A program made the position numbers and the translations under genes. A stretch of DNA of 37,531 bases from an uncultured Pseudomonadota bacterium (GTDB lineage Bacteria; Myxococcota_A; Bradymonadia; Bradymonadales; Bradymonadaceae). The stretch spans positions 1 through 37,531 of the forward strand of contig CATLTV010000030.1 of assembly GCA_950059285.1 (NCBI GenBank), in the 5' to 3' direction. The notes beneath the pieces were generated by a model. The model was not told the DNA's origin and searched no databases. It was given only the letters and a program-made list of their open reading frames with translations. This document shows positions 8,448 to 17,454 of this stretch, piece by piece. Each line of letters opens with the position of its first letter. The first letter of the stretch is position 1.

Positions 8448-10712
8448 CTAACTCAGCTTGAATCGCTTTGCTTCAACTCTACCACGCATTGAACGCACGC
8501 GCTCTTCACCCTTCCAGATCACTCGCAATGCCCCATCCTGAGCATCCAAGCCACCGCCCTTGACGTGGTTGGAACGCAGCGAGAGCCTGTCTGAGAGCTC
8601 AACGCCCATCGTCATCACACTCTGCTTGTGGTTCACATCACCGATGCCCACCGCGCTTGGCTCCTCCATCGCCAAGTTGCCTGTACACTCCACATCCAAC
8701 AACTTGACCACAAAGGGTAACTTCAACTCACCATTACCAATCGCTTCCTCCACAAAGGAAGACACCTGCACGCCCGCATACATCGCACCGCAACTCTCAA
8801 GCTGCGCCACATTATCCTGAAACACACAACGATCCTTCAGGCGTATCGAACCGTTCACACTTGCAACGCCTCCTCCCATTGACGCTTCATTGGCTCGCAC
8901 AAGTAACTCTGTCCCCAATAGCTCTGCGCCATGAAGCAAATACACCGCCCCACCCAGACTGCTAACATCATCACCCTTGTTATACTCAAAACCCACGTTG
9001 CTCGCCTGAATCACGCTGCCACCCAGCGCCAACAACGCACCTCCCCCCTTCTGACCAAAGTTCTTCTCGCACTCCACAAAGGAGAGCTTGACGATGCTTC
9101 GTGTCTCCTCATCATACCCACCCACAGCCAGAATAGCTCCGCCTGAACGTGAGCGATTGTCCTTCATGACCAGAGGTTTTGCCCTGTCCGTACCCTGCAT
9201 CAACATGCGGCTCGCAATACAGGCGATCGCACCACCTGACATACTCGCGCCATTACTTCGAAACTCACAGTCCACAATCTTGATCTGACTGGAACCAACC
9301 CAGATTGCACCACCTGTCCCCTCTTGCTCTTCCCATCGCGCGGGCTCAAGATCCTCCAAAGCTTCCACAGGTAAGTGCTTGACCTGGCTCTTGTTTTCAA
9401 GGAACTCACTGGTTGTTACCGAGCACATGCCACGCATTCCCCAGAAACAAAGCGCGCCTCCGCGCTTGGATCGGTTGCGTTCAAACAAACAGCTCTCAAC
9501 CTTCACCGCACTCTCGGTCGCGGCAATCGCACCACCCTCGGGAGACTTGTTGTCCCTGAAGATACTGCCCACAAACCGAATACCGCCCACGCTGATATCC
9601 GAACCTGAAAGCTCAACAAAGGCACCACCCTGGTCAAACTGTTCAACAACACAGCTCACCACAGAGACCTTCTCTCCACGGCTCAAACGAATCCCTACCT
9701 GACCTGCCTTGCCTCGTCCCACAATGTGACAACCAAAGATCCCCTGCCCTCCACCTGGATCAAAGCGGACGCCAATCTTCTCCATACCTGGAATCAAAAT
9801 CGTGACACGATCCACATCGCCCACATCACGTTGTCCCTGAAGCCACCTCAATCGCTCCTCAGGACCTCCTTCAGCGGGCATCCTGTGGTTCACAATCGCA
9901 ACCTGTGGAGGAAGCACCACGTGCTCCTTGTACACGCCAGGCATGACACGAATCTGCACGCCTCGCTGCGTCTCGCGGACGAGCTGACGGGCACGAATAA
10001 TCGCATCTTTGATGGTTGAATATGGAACCTCACGACTACCTTGCTCGCCCTCATCAAGACTGAACCCTGCCATGTCATGCTCGGGGTCCACATACAACAC
10101 AGGCAAACGACTCATCCCCGAAGGCGAGAAGAAGCCGTCGATGGTCGCCTCCTCTTCCTTGATGATTGCCTCCATTCTACGCGTTTCGCTAATCTGGATG
10201 CCCACCTGATCCATCAATGTCTGACCTTGCTCCTGATCCTCTTTTGAGGTCGAGCGCCAGCTCTCAACTTTCTCCCCTTCAGGCTTTAGAATATTGGCAA
10301 GTCCTTCATCTTCAAGCTCAATTTCAATCCCTTGCTCAAGCTCTCTTTGCGTAACTTTGGTGCTTCTCATCGGCTCACGAACAGGTCGGTGACGTACTCT
10401 CGCTTCTTGCTCAAGACGCTCTGGCAATGCCGCTCTTCTATCCCGGGGATTGCCAAGCATCGACATGATTGCACCCACGAGCAATGCACCCATACCTGAC
10501 ACAAAACCTTCTCTTGAGGCCCACACAGGATGCGCGTCCCAACACAATCCAGCGCCGCTCATCGATGCGCTCAAATCCTCCTGGCCCAGTGCAATCCTAA
10601 GATCAGAAATGTTGCCTGGAAATTCCAGCGCACAACTGATCCATGGCACAAACGACGCCAGAAGGATCACGACACCTATCAATACTAATATTTTCCCTAC
10701 GTTACGAATCAT
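8448..10712 (-). CDS. Membrane-anchored right-handed beta-helix protein (754 aa)
   Basis: Two hydrophobic segments at the N-terminus (about residues 5-27 and 70-85) flank a small Cys-containing loop. A charged Glu/Arg-rich linker follows (about 90-200). The C-terminal ~550 residues carry many GGA(I/L/V) and FxxN-type elements (GGAIAAT, GGALCFW, GGAIWVG, GGAIACI, GGAILAV, GGGALLAL, GGAVYLL). These are typical of parallel beta-helix proteins and chlamydial polymorphic-membrane-protein-like repeats. A 'VDPEH...STIKDAI..A' start like DUF1565/pectate-lyase helices precedes them. ATG 10712 is preferred over a TTG two codons earlier; neither has a clear ribosome site. The topology is unusual because the helix domain follows membrane helices rather than a cleaved signal. 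Function unknown; surface binding or polysaccharide recognition are possibilities. Confidence 0.85.
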   Translation of the reverse strand: MIRNVGKILVLIGVVILLASFVPWISCALEFPGNISDLRIALGQEDLSASMSGAGLCWDAHPVWASREGFVSGMGALLVGAIMSMLGNPRDRRAALPERLEQEARVRHRPVREPMRSTKVTQRELEQGIEIELEDEGLANILKPEGEKVESWRSTSKEDQEQGQTLMDQVGIQISETRRMEAIIKEEEATIDGFFSPSGMSRLPVLYVDPEHDMAGFSLDEGEQGSREVPYSTIKDAIIRARQLVRETQRGVQIRVMPGVYKEHVVLPPQVAIVNHRMPAEGGPEERLRWLQGQRDVGDVDRVTILIPGMEKIGVRFDPGGGQGIFGCHIVGRGKAGQVGIRLSRGEKVSVVSCVVEQFDQGGAFVELSGSDISVGGIRFVGSIFRDNKSPEGGAIAATESAVKVESCLFERNRSKRGGALCFWGMRGMCSVTTSEFLENKSQVKHLPVEALEDLEPARWEEQEGTGGAIWVGSSQIKIVDCEFRSNGASMSGGAIACIASRMLMQGTDRAKPLVMKDNRSRSGGAILAVGGYDEETRSIVKLSFVECEKNFGQKGGGALLALGGSVIQASNVGFEYNKGDDVSSLGGAVYLLHGAELLGTELLVRANEASMGGGVASVNGSIRLKDRCVFQDNVAQLESCGAMYAGVQVSSFVEEAIGNGELKLPFVVKLLDVECTGNLAMEEPSAVGIGDVNHKQSVMTMGVELSDRLSLRSNHVKGGGLDAQDGALRVIWKGEERVRSMRGRVEAKRFKLS

Positions 10713-10852
10713 AACCAAGTCACTGTGAAGTCAATTTGTTCAGGAGTTTTCATGTCCCCACGCTCACTCTAACCCACCATCCGCACCTTGCCTAGAAAAC
10801 TGCCTTATCCTATCCTCTCCACGTATTTAGAACATCCATCTCATGAGGTACC

Positions 10853-11803
10853 ATGGAAGCCAGACCACTCAAGTTTGCTGTCGTGCGTGAAGACTCTCTT
10901 CTTGAACAACACATCATCTCCTCACTTCATTGCTCAAAACCTCTGCTTGTCGCTTCAGGTGGCTGCACATTACTTGATCTCAAGACAGCTTTTCCATCAA
11001 TGGAACTCTCTGGTTTTGACTTCAACCCCACGCAAATAAACCACATAAAACTAAAGCAAAACGCTGTAAAACAAGGGAATTTATCAAGACTCAATATCAA
11101 TGATGCCTCCTCACAAGGTCTGAATCAGTGTGGAGAGTTTGAATCCCTGTTTCGCATCTGGAAAACAGCGTTTCTGGAGCTCGTCTCCTCTCCTCAGGAC
11201 ACACTTAACTTCTTCCTGACTCCAGACCACTCCCATAGACTTGCCATGCTTGAGTCATGGAAACAAAACCCCTACTGGAACCTCACATTTGACCTCCTCA
11301 TGCATCACCCCATGCTTGATACGATGTTCGGTCCAGAAGCCACTCAGCACGCAGAGCAAGGCTCCTATCCTGCCTATTTTAAAGCGGTCTTTGAACGCGG
11401 CCTTGCGCAAAAAGACGCCCATAACAACCCATTCCTCCAACATATCCTGCTTGGTTACTACCTCCCACACTCCGCCCCCGCATACACTCGGGCTCACACT
11501 TTTCTTGACCTGAACCTGATGCTTGGCTCGCTGACCGATATCCCCAACCTGAGCCGCTATGACTTTGTACAGCTCTCCAACATCTTTGACTGGTCTGATG
11601 ATGCGCTCATCTCATCTTGGGCTGATGCGCTCCAGAACCTCAAACAAGGCGCGGTCATTCTTATTCGACAACTCAACAATACGCGTGACTTGAAACCCTT
11701 CTTCGCCCCACATTTCTCCTTTGATCACGCCCTCGCCAAAACACTGCTCCAACACGATCGGAGCCTCTTTTACAATCACATCGAAGTAGGAATCCGCGCA
11801 TGA
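10853..11803 (+). CDS. DUF3419 / BtaA-like aminocarboxypropyl transferase
   Basis: The 316-aa protein has the glycine-bearing SAM-binding start ASGGCTLLDL (about 34-43) followed by the LSGFDFNPTQINHIKLK segment (about 54-70). This matches the 'D-x-N-P-x-Q' motif of DUF3419 proteins such as BtaA. Family knowledge: BtaA transfers the 3-amino-3-carboxypropyl group of S-adenosylmethionine to diacylglycerol in betaine-lipid synthesis. Here no BtaB methyltransferase follows. The acceptor is probably different, given the GNAT-like and oxidase genes downstream. ATG 10853 has GAGG four bases upstream. Its stop overlaps the next start (ATGA), so the two genes are translationally coupled. Confidence 0.85.
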   Translation: MEARPLKFAVVREDSLLEQHIISSLHCSKPLLVASGGCTLLDLKTAFPSMELSGFDFNPTQINHIKLKQNAVKQGNLSRLNINDASSQGLNQCGEFESLFRIWKTAFLELVSSPQDTLNFFLTPDHSHRLAMLESWKQNPYWNLTFDLLMHHPMLDTMFGPEATQHAEQGSYPAYFKAVFERGLAQKDAHNNPFLQHILLGYYLPHSAPAYTRAHTFLDLNLMLGSLTDIPNLSRYDFVQLSNIFDWSDDALISSWADALQNLKQGAVILIRQLNNTRDLKPFFAPHFSFDHALAKTLLQHDRSLFYNHIEVGIRA

Positions 11804-12726
11804 GCTCTATCACTCTTGAAATCATCGACTCCTGGGAGATTTACCCCTACATTGATGACCTCCATGAACTTGAACAACACATGGTTTATCCTGTTGATGA
11901 ATCTGATAATTTCATCATAAGCCATGGTTCACATTATCACCCATTCTTCTCCGATCTTGGCGCTGCAAAATTCCTGCTTCTCAAGGAAAAAAGCAAGGTC
12001 CAGGGCATTCTTGCAGGCGTCTGGAGAACCATTGACATTCAACAACAACAGGCACGCGCACTCTACCTTGGCGACCTCAAACTTGCCCCGCACCTGCGTG
12101 GCAAGAACCTCGTCGTGAACATGATCTGGCATGGCATCAAACAACTCTTCAAGCGCGCTGACCTTGGCACATGGAGCGTCGTCTATGGCGTCGCCATGCG
12201 TGGCGAAAAAGGTGATGTGTTGCGCTCCATGGACCAACCTCTTCACCCCTCCAAATGGCTTGATTATCACGCACAATTTAACCTCTATTTTGTTCCTCCC
12301 ACGCAGCTCCTGGAACTCCCTGACAACTCCCCTGCTCCTAAGCCATCTCCCCACGTCAACTTCTCGCCCGATCGTGCACAATCCCTCTTTACCACACGAG
12401 GCACCAAGGACTTTATCCTACAATCCACCAACGCTCCCTGGTCTTTGGTCCACCTTGACCTCGCAAGCCAACCTTCACTCGCATTACATGAAGCGCTGAA
12501 GTCTGGCGCACAGGACGCTGTACACTCCCAACCTGCGGATGCATTAGCCTGCTTTGCCATCGACAAAAAGCGGCGCGACCAGATCGACTGGCTCGCCAAT
12601 CATGGCATCTCATCCACCTCCACCTGTACGCTCTACGCCATGCAGGTTCACAACCGCTGGATGTCTCCCCAAAATCCCTTGTTACAACAGATGCACCACG
12701 CTTACCTGGCCACATCAACAATATAA
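11800..12726 (+). CDS. GNAT-like acyltransferase
   Basis: The 308-aa protein contains a GNAT-style core around residues 65-125: a strand ending in ALYLGDLKLAPHLRG, followed by KNLVVNMIWHGIKQLF. This resembles the beta4/acetyl-CoA-binding loop and helix. The C-terminal ~130 residues may be a second, degenerate GNAT-like half (SWSLVHLDL-type strands). It overlaps the BtaA-like gene by four bases and lies 14 bases before the oxidase gene. It may acylate an amino group produced by the aminocarboxypropyl transfer, which is inference from context. The family is assigned with moderate confidence because the core motif is short. Confidence 0.65.
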   Translation: MSSITLEIIDSWEIYPYIDDLHELEQHMVYPVDESDNFIISHGSHYHPFFSDLGAAKFLLLKEKSKVQGILAGVWRTIDIQQQQARALYLGDLKLAPHLRGKNLVVNMIWHGIKQLFKRADLGTWSVVYGVAMRGEKGDVLRSMDQPLHPSKWLDYHAQFNLYFVPPTQLLELPDNSPAPKPSPHVNFSPDRAQSLFTTRGTKDFILQSTNAPWSLVHLDLASQPSLALHEALKSGAQDAVHSQPADALACFAIDKKRRDQIDWLANHGISSTSTCTLYAMQVHNRWMSPQNPLLQQMHHAYLATSTI

Positions 12727-12740
12727 AAGGATCAACCATT

Positions 12741-13484
12741 ATGGATACTTACATCAAGGAACTCAAAGCTCGTTTGGACCTCGAAAACCACCCTTATTTT
12801 CAACAACTTGAGCAGAAAAACTTCGATCGCGATGACTTCCTCGAAACACAGATCCAGTTCATGTTTGCTGTGGTCTTCTTCTCACGCCCCATGGCTGTCC
12901 TTGCTGCACGACTTCCTCGCCCAGAGATGCGTCTTAACATCATTCACAACGTCTTTGAGGAGCACGGCGAGGGCAACCTCAAACTCTCACACGAAAAGAC
13001 ATTCCTGACCTTGCTTGCAGGGTTTGGGATCACCTTTGAAGACCTCGACACACGCGCCATGTGGCCCGAAGTGCGCGCCTTTAACACCACCCTCGCAGGA
13101 CTCTGCAATCATGACGACATCCTCACAGGTGTCGCCACGCTCGGCATCATTGAGGACCTCTTCTCAGGCTTCTCCGCTCGCCTGGGTCGCGGCATCCTTG
13201 AGAATGGCTGGCTCTCAAAAGATGCGCTCGTACACTATGGTACCCATGAAGAACTCGACGAGGAACATGCCGAAGAGTTCTATGAAATCATTCGTCCGTT
13301 TTATGCTGAGGATCGCGCAAAATATCAGATTCAACAAGGGCTTGAACTCGGTGCGTATATCTTCACAAGACTCTATCGTGACCTGTATCAAGCTCGCAGC
13401 AGAAGATGGCACCGAGATGTACGTGGCCCTCACAGCACATCAGAAGGGTGGCAGCTGTCCAGAACATGGATGGTAGAAAGTTAG
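12741..13484 (+). CDS. Haem-oxygenase-like di-iron oxidase (CADD/PqqC-like fold)
   Basis: The 247-aa all-helical protein carries the ligand set expected of haem-oxygenase-like di-iron enzymes. Glu74 lies in FEEHGEG, His84 in KLSH, Glu138 in GIIEDLF, and His169, Asp173 and His176 in the HEELDEEH segment. Family knowledge: such enzymes (UndA, SznF, BesC, CADD types) use O2 to oxidise amines, fatty acids or amino acids. ATG 12741 has AAGGA nine bases upstream. It is the last gene of the BtaA-like/GNAT operon, and its stop codon abuts a 35-bp hairpin. Substrate unknown; an aminocarboxypropylated and perhaps acylated metabolite is the contextual guess. Confidence 0.85.
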   Translation: MDTYIKELKARLDLENHPYFQQLEQKNFDRDDFLETQIQFMFAVVFFSRPMAVLAARLPRPEMRLNIIHNVFEEHGEGNLKLSHEKTFLTLLAGFGITFEDLDTRAMWPEVRAFNTTLAGLCNHDDILTGVATLGIIEDLFSGFSARLGRGILENGWLSKDALVHYGTHEELDEEHAEEFYEIIRPFYAEDRAKYQIQQGLELGAYIFTRLYRDLYQARSRRWHRDVRGPHSTSEGWQLSRTWMVES

Positions 13485-13556
13485 GGAAAAAAAGACAGGG
13501 CAGGGGGCGAAAATTGACGCAGTCAATTTTCGCCCCCTGCCCTGTCTTTTTTTCCC
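13484..13556. terminator. 35-bp perfect hairpin after the oxidase gene
   Basis: Arms 13484-13518 and 13522-13556 are perfectly complementary around a 3-base loop. The outer stem has a seven-A/seven-T tract, so it can end transcription in both directions between the convergent oxidase and hydrolase genes. Confidence 0.88.
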
Positions 13557-13583
13557 GTAGATTTTTCTGGAAGAAAAATCTAC
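13557..13583. terminator. Second hairpin overlapping the hydrolase stop codon
   Basis: A 12-bp perfect stem (13557-13568 and 13572-13583, 3-base loop) directly abuts the 35-bp hairpin and contains the hydrolase stop codon. Its A5/T5 tracts fit a terminator for the leftward operon. Confidence 0.6.
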
Positions 13584-14392
13584 TCCATCTCCATAATGAA
13601 ATCTTCCACGGCCTGATTAAACTTCTCGGGCTGATCCCAGTTTAACATGTGACCACTGTTGGTGATGACCTCAACCTTGATGTAGTTCAACATCTTGATA
13701 AAACCCGAAATTTGCCTGTTTGTCGCCTTGTTATCAGAGGCAACAAGCAATAACACAGGAAGCTTGAGGTGTCGCAACCAGGGGCGGCTGTCAAACTTGA
13801 AGACCGCGTTTAACATGCCTTTCAAGGCTTCCTTGTTCTCGCCATGCTCCATCATTTGTTTGTAGATCATCGGCCCCACATCCACACGACGACCCGACAA
13901 CTGACGCGCACTCATTTTGGCGAGCTTTTCGGTCGAGGCGAGAGAAAAGACGCCCTTTGCAAGCACACTCTCGGCCATCTCTCGGACCGAGCTACGCGTG
14001 CTGTAGGTTGTGTCCGCCAATACAAGTGCCTTGAATGTACGGGGAGCAAGGTAAGCAAGTCGCTGTGCGACCATGCCTCCAAGCGAGTGACCAATACAGA
14101 TGACAGTGGTGATGTTAAGTTGTTTTAAAAACTCAAGGATATCACGCGCAAAGAGGTTCACATCGTAACGTGAAAGAAGGCGCGTGGACTGACCATGGCC
14201 TGGCAAATCAAGATAAATAGAGCGCCACTTTGTGTGGCGGAAATGATCGCGCTGAGGTTCCCAGGACTCACTTGTGACATAACCTCCATGCAACCATAAC
14301 AGCACGGGGAGGTCTTCATTGAGATCAGAAGGAGTGTCATCAACGTAGGCAAACTCAACAAGTCCTACACGCTCTCGTTGAACAGTACGCAC
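13580..14392 (-). CDS. Alpha/beta-fold hydrolase
   Basis: This 270-aa protein has a complete alpha/beta-hydrolase layout. The oxyanion region is LHGGY (about 34-38), the nucleophile elbow GHSLGG puts Ser103 at its centre, the acid is Asp220 in VASDNKATN, and the catalytic base is His248 in NSGHMLNW. No signal peptide is seen, so it is probably cytoplasmic. The start is GTG 14392 with AAAGG six bases upstream. It is the last gene of the leftward ABC-transporter/LolA-like operon, 32 bases after the LolA-like gene. The substrate cannot be inferred; an ester or thioester linked to lipid handling would suit the context. Confidence 0.9.
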   Translation of the reverse strand: MRTVQRERVGLVEFAYVDDTPSDLNEDLPVLLWLHGGYVTSESWEPQRDHFRHTKWRSIYLDLPGHGQSTRLLSRYDVNLFARDILEFLKQLNITTVICIGHSLGGMVAQRLAYLAPRTFKALVLADTTYSTRSSVREMAESVLAKGVFSLASTEKLAKMSARQLSGRRVDVGPMIYKQMMEHGENKEALKGMLNAVFKFDSRPWLRHLKLPVLLLVASDNKATNRQISGFIKMLNYIKVEVITNSGHMLNWDQPEKFNQAVEDFIMEME

Positions 14393-14424
14393 AAAAAACC
14401 TTTACAATAAAGAAACTTAACAAC

Positions 14425-15228
14425 CTATCGACTCTTACTCTCAAGCCATGCTTTTGTGAAGATGTTATCAGGTAACTCTTCAAGCTCGACCTTTTGCATC
14501 ACAATGGTGGTGGAGGTTCCTTTCTCAACCTCATCAAAGATGCGGATCTCCTTGGGGAAATACACCTCGGAGCCCTTCTCCTCGTTTTTCACCTTCGACC
14601 ACTTGGGATAATACGAGGTTCGCATCAGCTTTCCAGACAGCGCAAACTCTTGCACTTTCAGGACACTATTGGTCTTGCCATCAATCCAGACCTGAAGCTT
14701 TGGATAAGCGACTTCAGCCCCTTTTTTGGCGTTAAGTTCAATCTGATGCACCTCAAATTTACCAAGTTTATCCTCTTTCACATAGGTGGGATCGTAATTT
14801 TTTGCATATTGTGAAGAGTCAAAGTCACGACGTTGAGAGCCTGTTCCACCAATGTTTTCACGGTCCGTGCGTCGCTCCCACTTTCCCACGCTGGGGTCAT
14901 ACAGAAAGAGGTTATCCTCAAGCCTCAAGTATCCCTTACCCGCCTCACTCTTGGGCTTCAGGAACATGATTAACAGCTTGCCCTCCTTATCTCGCCTGTA
15001 AATCACGCTCTCATACACAAGGTCGGACTTTCCTTTTTGCTTCTGCTCAATGTAAGCCAGCGCCTTGTAATCGCCCACGCTACGTTGACGCTCATCGATC
15101 TCCACCAGAAGATCTTGCATCTGCTTTTTGGACAGAGACTCAAGCGCAAACACGCCTTGAATGCCTGACAGCAGACAGAGCAACACCATTGAAAGTCCGA
15201 CACAATAACGAGACAGCGTATGATTCAT
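14425..15228 (-). CDS. Outer-membrane lipoprotein-sorting (LolA-like) periplasmic protein
   Basis: I chose ATG 15228, preceded by AAAGG, giving 267 residues that begin with a signal peptide (hydrophobic core GLSMVLLCLLSGIQGVFA, cleavage near residue 28). An upstream in-frame start would bury that signal. The rest is a single-domain beta protein of the COG2834 type: YIEQKQKGKSDLVYESVIYRR, then IMFLKPKSEAGKGYLRLEDNLFLYDPSVGKWERR in outline, then strands ending VWIDGKTNSVLKV and a Tyr/Lys-rich end. Family knowledge: these proteins carry lipoproteins or lipids across the periplasm from FtsX-type ABC exporters. Its position in an operon with such an exporter supports the role. Confidence 0.85.
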   Translation of the reverse strand: MNHTLSRYCVGLSMVLLCLLSGIQGVFALESLSKKQMQDLLVEIDERQRSVGDYKALAYIEQKQKGKSDLVYESVIYRRDKEGKLLIMFLKPKSEAGKGYLRLEDNLFLYDPSVGKWERRTDRENIGGTGSQRRDFDSSQYAKNYDPTYVKEDKLGKFEVHQIELNAKKGAEVAYPKLQVWIDGKTNSVLKVQEFALSGKLMRTSYYPKWSKVKNEEKGSEVYFPKEIRIFDEVEKGTSTTIVMQKVELEELPDNIFTKAWLESKSR

Positions 15229-15331
15229 AAAGAGTGACCTTTGAAAGACTTTTTTAACATGAGCACACCACGTAAACCCGAACATGGGCACAACGTGTTA
15301 CAAGACGAGTATATTCGCGAGGTGATATAAA

Positions 15332-15955
15332 TCAGGGGCAGGGGTCAAGCTGCACGGTCACCTGGTTTCCGCAACGATCCGTGGCGCTGCACACACCACA
15401 CTTATCAGCACAGCTTGCGTCATCCGTAGCAGGATCACCAATGCACCCAATATCAAACCTCATCGTAGGAACCTCGGCCAAACCATTGGCGCCCAGGTTG
15501 TCGTCATAGCGCATATTTCTCAACACACCTGTCATGCTTTGACCATCAAAATCCGAGATGGTCACTGTGCCTCGAGAACCTCTAAACGAGTAATATTCAT
15601 TGCGAGCATCTGCGCTGCGTTGACGCTCGTAAAACCAGCTCACCACACCTTCCGCGCTCTGATAATTCCACACCTGAGGAGCAGCCTCCTGTGCAGCTTC
15701 TGACAGAGTTAACTCCACGTAAAAGTCGGGTTTGTCACGAAATGAACGCTTGGCTTCAAGAAACATCTTGAGCTGGCCATTTGGCAAACGATACGCGCGT
15801 GAGGACTCGATCATTGTCGTATCACCACAACGCACCTTTCCATTTGGACTCAGGTACTCCGTACAGAAGGTGTCTTCTTCCTCGGAAGAACCTCCACACG
15901 CAACAGACACAAAAGCCATAATACATATGGACTTACATAACAGAAATCGTCTCAA
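15332..15955 (-). CDS. Cys-rich lipoprotein (207 aa)
   Basis: A lipoprotein signal ends at the lipobox VSVAC (Cys20). The start is TTG 15955, supported by AAGGTG six bases upstream; the next in-frame ATG would remove most of the signal. The mature protein has eight or more Cys residues, including a C-terminal cluster (CIGD..C..KCGVC...CG...C) likely to form disulphides, and a beta-rich middle. I do not recognise a family. It sits between the second permease gene and the LolA-like gene of the exporter operon, so it may be a client or partner of that exporter. Confidence 0.8.
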   Translation of the reverse strand: MRRFLLCKSICIMAFVSVACGGSSEEEDTFCTEYLSPNGKVRCGDTTMIESSRAYRLPNGQLKMFLEAKRSFRDKPDFYVELTLSEAAQEAAPQVWNYQSAEGVVSWFYERQRSADARNEYYSFRGSRGTVTISDFDGQSMTGVLRNMRYDDNLGANGLAEVPTMRFDIGCIGDPATDDASCADKCGVCSATDRCGNQVTVQLDPCP

Positions 15956-16031
15956 TCTATCACCTTAAACTATCGTAAATTGTTGTAGAACAGGAGCTTC
16001 TCCACATTCTTACAGGTTTTTTAACACAAAT

Positions 16032-17384
16032 CTATTCGGACTGTTGAATTGCCTCAACAGGTTGCAAATTGGCAGCTTTAAATGCGGGCCACATCGCAGA
16101 GAGTGTCGTGAAAAATGTCATCACTCCCACAGCATTAAACACCTGATCTGGCTTGAGGCTCAGGTTCAATGTGTCACTTAACAGGATCGCTCTGACAGCA
16201 TCCACAGGAATGCGAATTTCAAGCGCATTCACAGTCAGCACCACGAGCGCGCCACACAGCACACCCACCAACGCGGCGATCAAGCCGAGCAGGGCGGCTT
16301 CACTAATAAACAGCCACCACACACGCGACTTGCTCATACCCACCGCACGTAATGTACCAATCTCGGTGGTACGTTTTCGCACCGAGATCCACATGGTGTT
16401 CATCACGCCAACCGCAATGATTGCCACCAAAATACCAATCAACCCAAAGGACACTGTATCAAGCGCGGTCAGAATCCAGGTCAGAAACTCGATCTCATCT
16501 GACCACATCGTCAGGTCGAGCTTCTGTCCTGTCCAGTCCTCACCGCTGACTGTCCCAAACTTGGCGAAGTAGGGCGCAGGCTGATATTCCATCAGCTCGT
16601 ATCCTTCCTTGTGAAGCACCTCACGCAAGCGAGCCATCACCACGGCAGACTTATCAATATCATGCAAATAAACGTAGATGGCGCCCGATGTATCTGGCTT
16701 GAGTTGGTACAGCTCCTGTATCACCTCAGAGGGCACAAACATACTGAAATTACTTAACAATCCAATATCACGTGCGACGGCAACAATCGTCACATCCACG
16801 GTATTTGCCATGCCTGTAAAGCTTTGCACGCGCAACGTGAGGCGATCACCCACACCAACCTCCAGACGTTCTGCCTGTGTCGCAAAGATGATCACTGAAT
16901 TGGGGTCTTTGAGCTTCTGCACATCCCCCTTGATAGTATCGCTCCCACCTTCCTTGTAAAACGACTCGGGAGCAGACTCCAGCACATCGAGAAGGGCAGG
17001 CTCTTGTTCAAGATCAACACCAGCGAGCAGAGAGGAGAGGGCGCCCGTTTCAGAGGTCACACGCGCAAAGCCACGGCCTCTGCTCACCACATAATCCACC
17101 TCGGGGATCGACTCTTCGACGATCGCCTTGAGCTTGCTTGTATCCGTAATCAGGGGTGATGAATCCGAAGAAGTCGCCTTGTAAAACCCTGCCACATTGA
17201 CATGACCTGTGGTGAGCGTTGTGGCCGAGTGGATCATATTATCGCTCATCCCTTGTGACAGCGCCATCAACAGCACAAGCAAGGTCGTCACAATGGACAG
17301 CGCACCACCCAGAAAGAGGCTCCTGCGACGTGCCATCCACAGGTTGCGGACCGCAATAAGAAGGATCATCTTGATCGTTGCCAT
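16032..17384 (-). CDS. FtsX-type ABC transporter permease (second, 450 aa)
   Basis: ATG 17384 is preferred (GAGG eight bases upstream) to an in-frame start 12 codons earlier. The protein has a MacB/LolE layout: one N-terminal membrane helix (about 20-42, LFLGGALSIVTTLLVLLMALSQG in part), a periplasmic domain of ~230 residues, then three C-terminal helices. The FtsX signature lies in the region MNTMWISVRKRTTEIGTLRAVGMS (key residues RKRTTEIGTLRAVG). It pairs with the 703-aa permease and the ATPase upstream. Predicted role: inner-membrane extraction or mechanotransmission for envelope lipoproteins. Confidence 0.92.
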   Translation of the reverse strand: MATIKMILLIAVRNLWMARRRSLFLGGALSIVTTLLVLLMALSQGMSDNMIHSATTLTTGHVNVAGFYKATSSDSSPLITDTSKLKAIVEESIPEVDYVVSRGRGFARVTSETGALSSLLAGVDLEQEPALLDVLESAPESFYKEGGSDTIKGDVQKLKDPNSVIIFATQAERLEVGVGDRLTLRVQSFTGMANTVDVTIVAVARDIGLLSNFSMFVPSEVIQELYQLKPDTSGAIYVYLHDIDKSAVVMARLREVLHKEGYELMEYQPAPYFAKFGTVSGEDWTGQKLDLTMWSDEIEFLTWILTALDTVSFGLIGILVAIIAVGVMNTMWISVRKRTTEIGTLRAVGMSKSRVWWLFISEAALLGLIAALVGVLCGALVVLTVNALEIRIPVDAVRAILLSDTLNLSLKPDQVFNAVGVMTFFTTLSAMWPAFKAANLQPVEAIQQSE

Positions 17385-17454
17385 CACACAAACCTCACAT
17401 AAGAAACTGATATTGAACACATTTTCACAAAACCATCACAATACAACCTCATGT

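Noticed and set aside
12741-13484. Possible frameshift in the oxidase C-terminus (last ~35 residues Arg/Ser/Trp-rich)
   Set aside because: All metal ligands lie before it, the length fits the family, and the stop abuts the hairpin just as for the other genes; no better frame continues.
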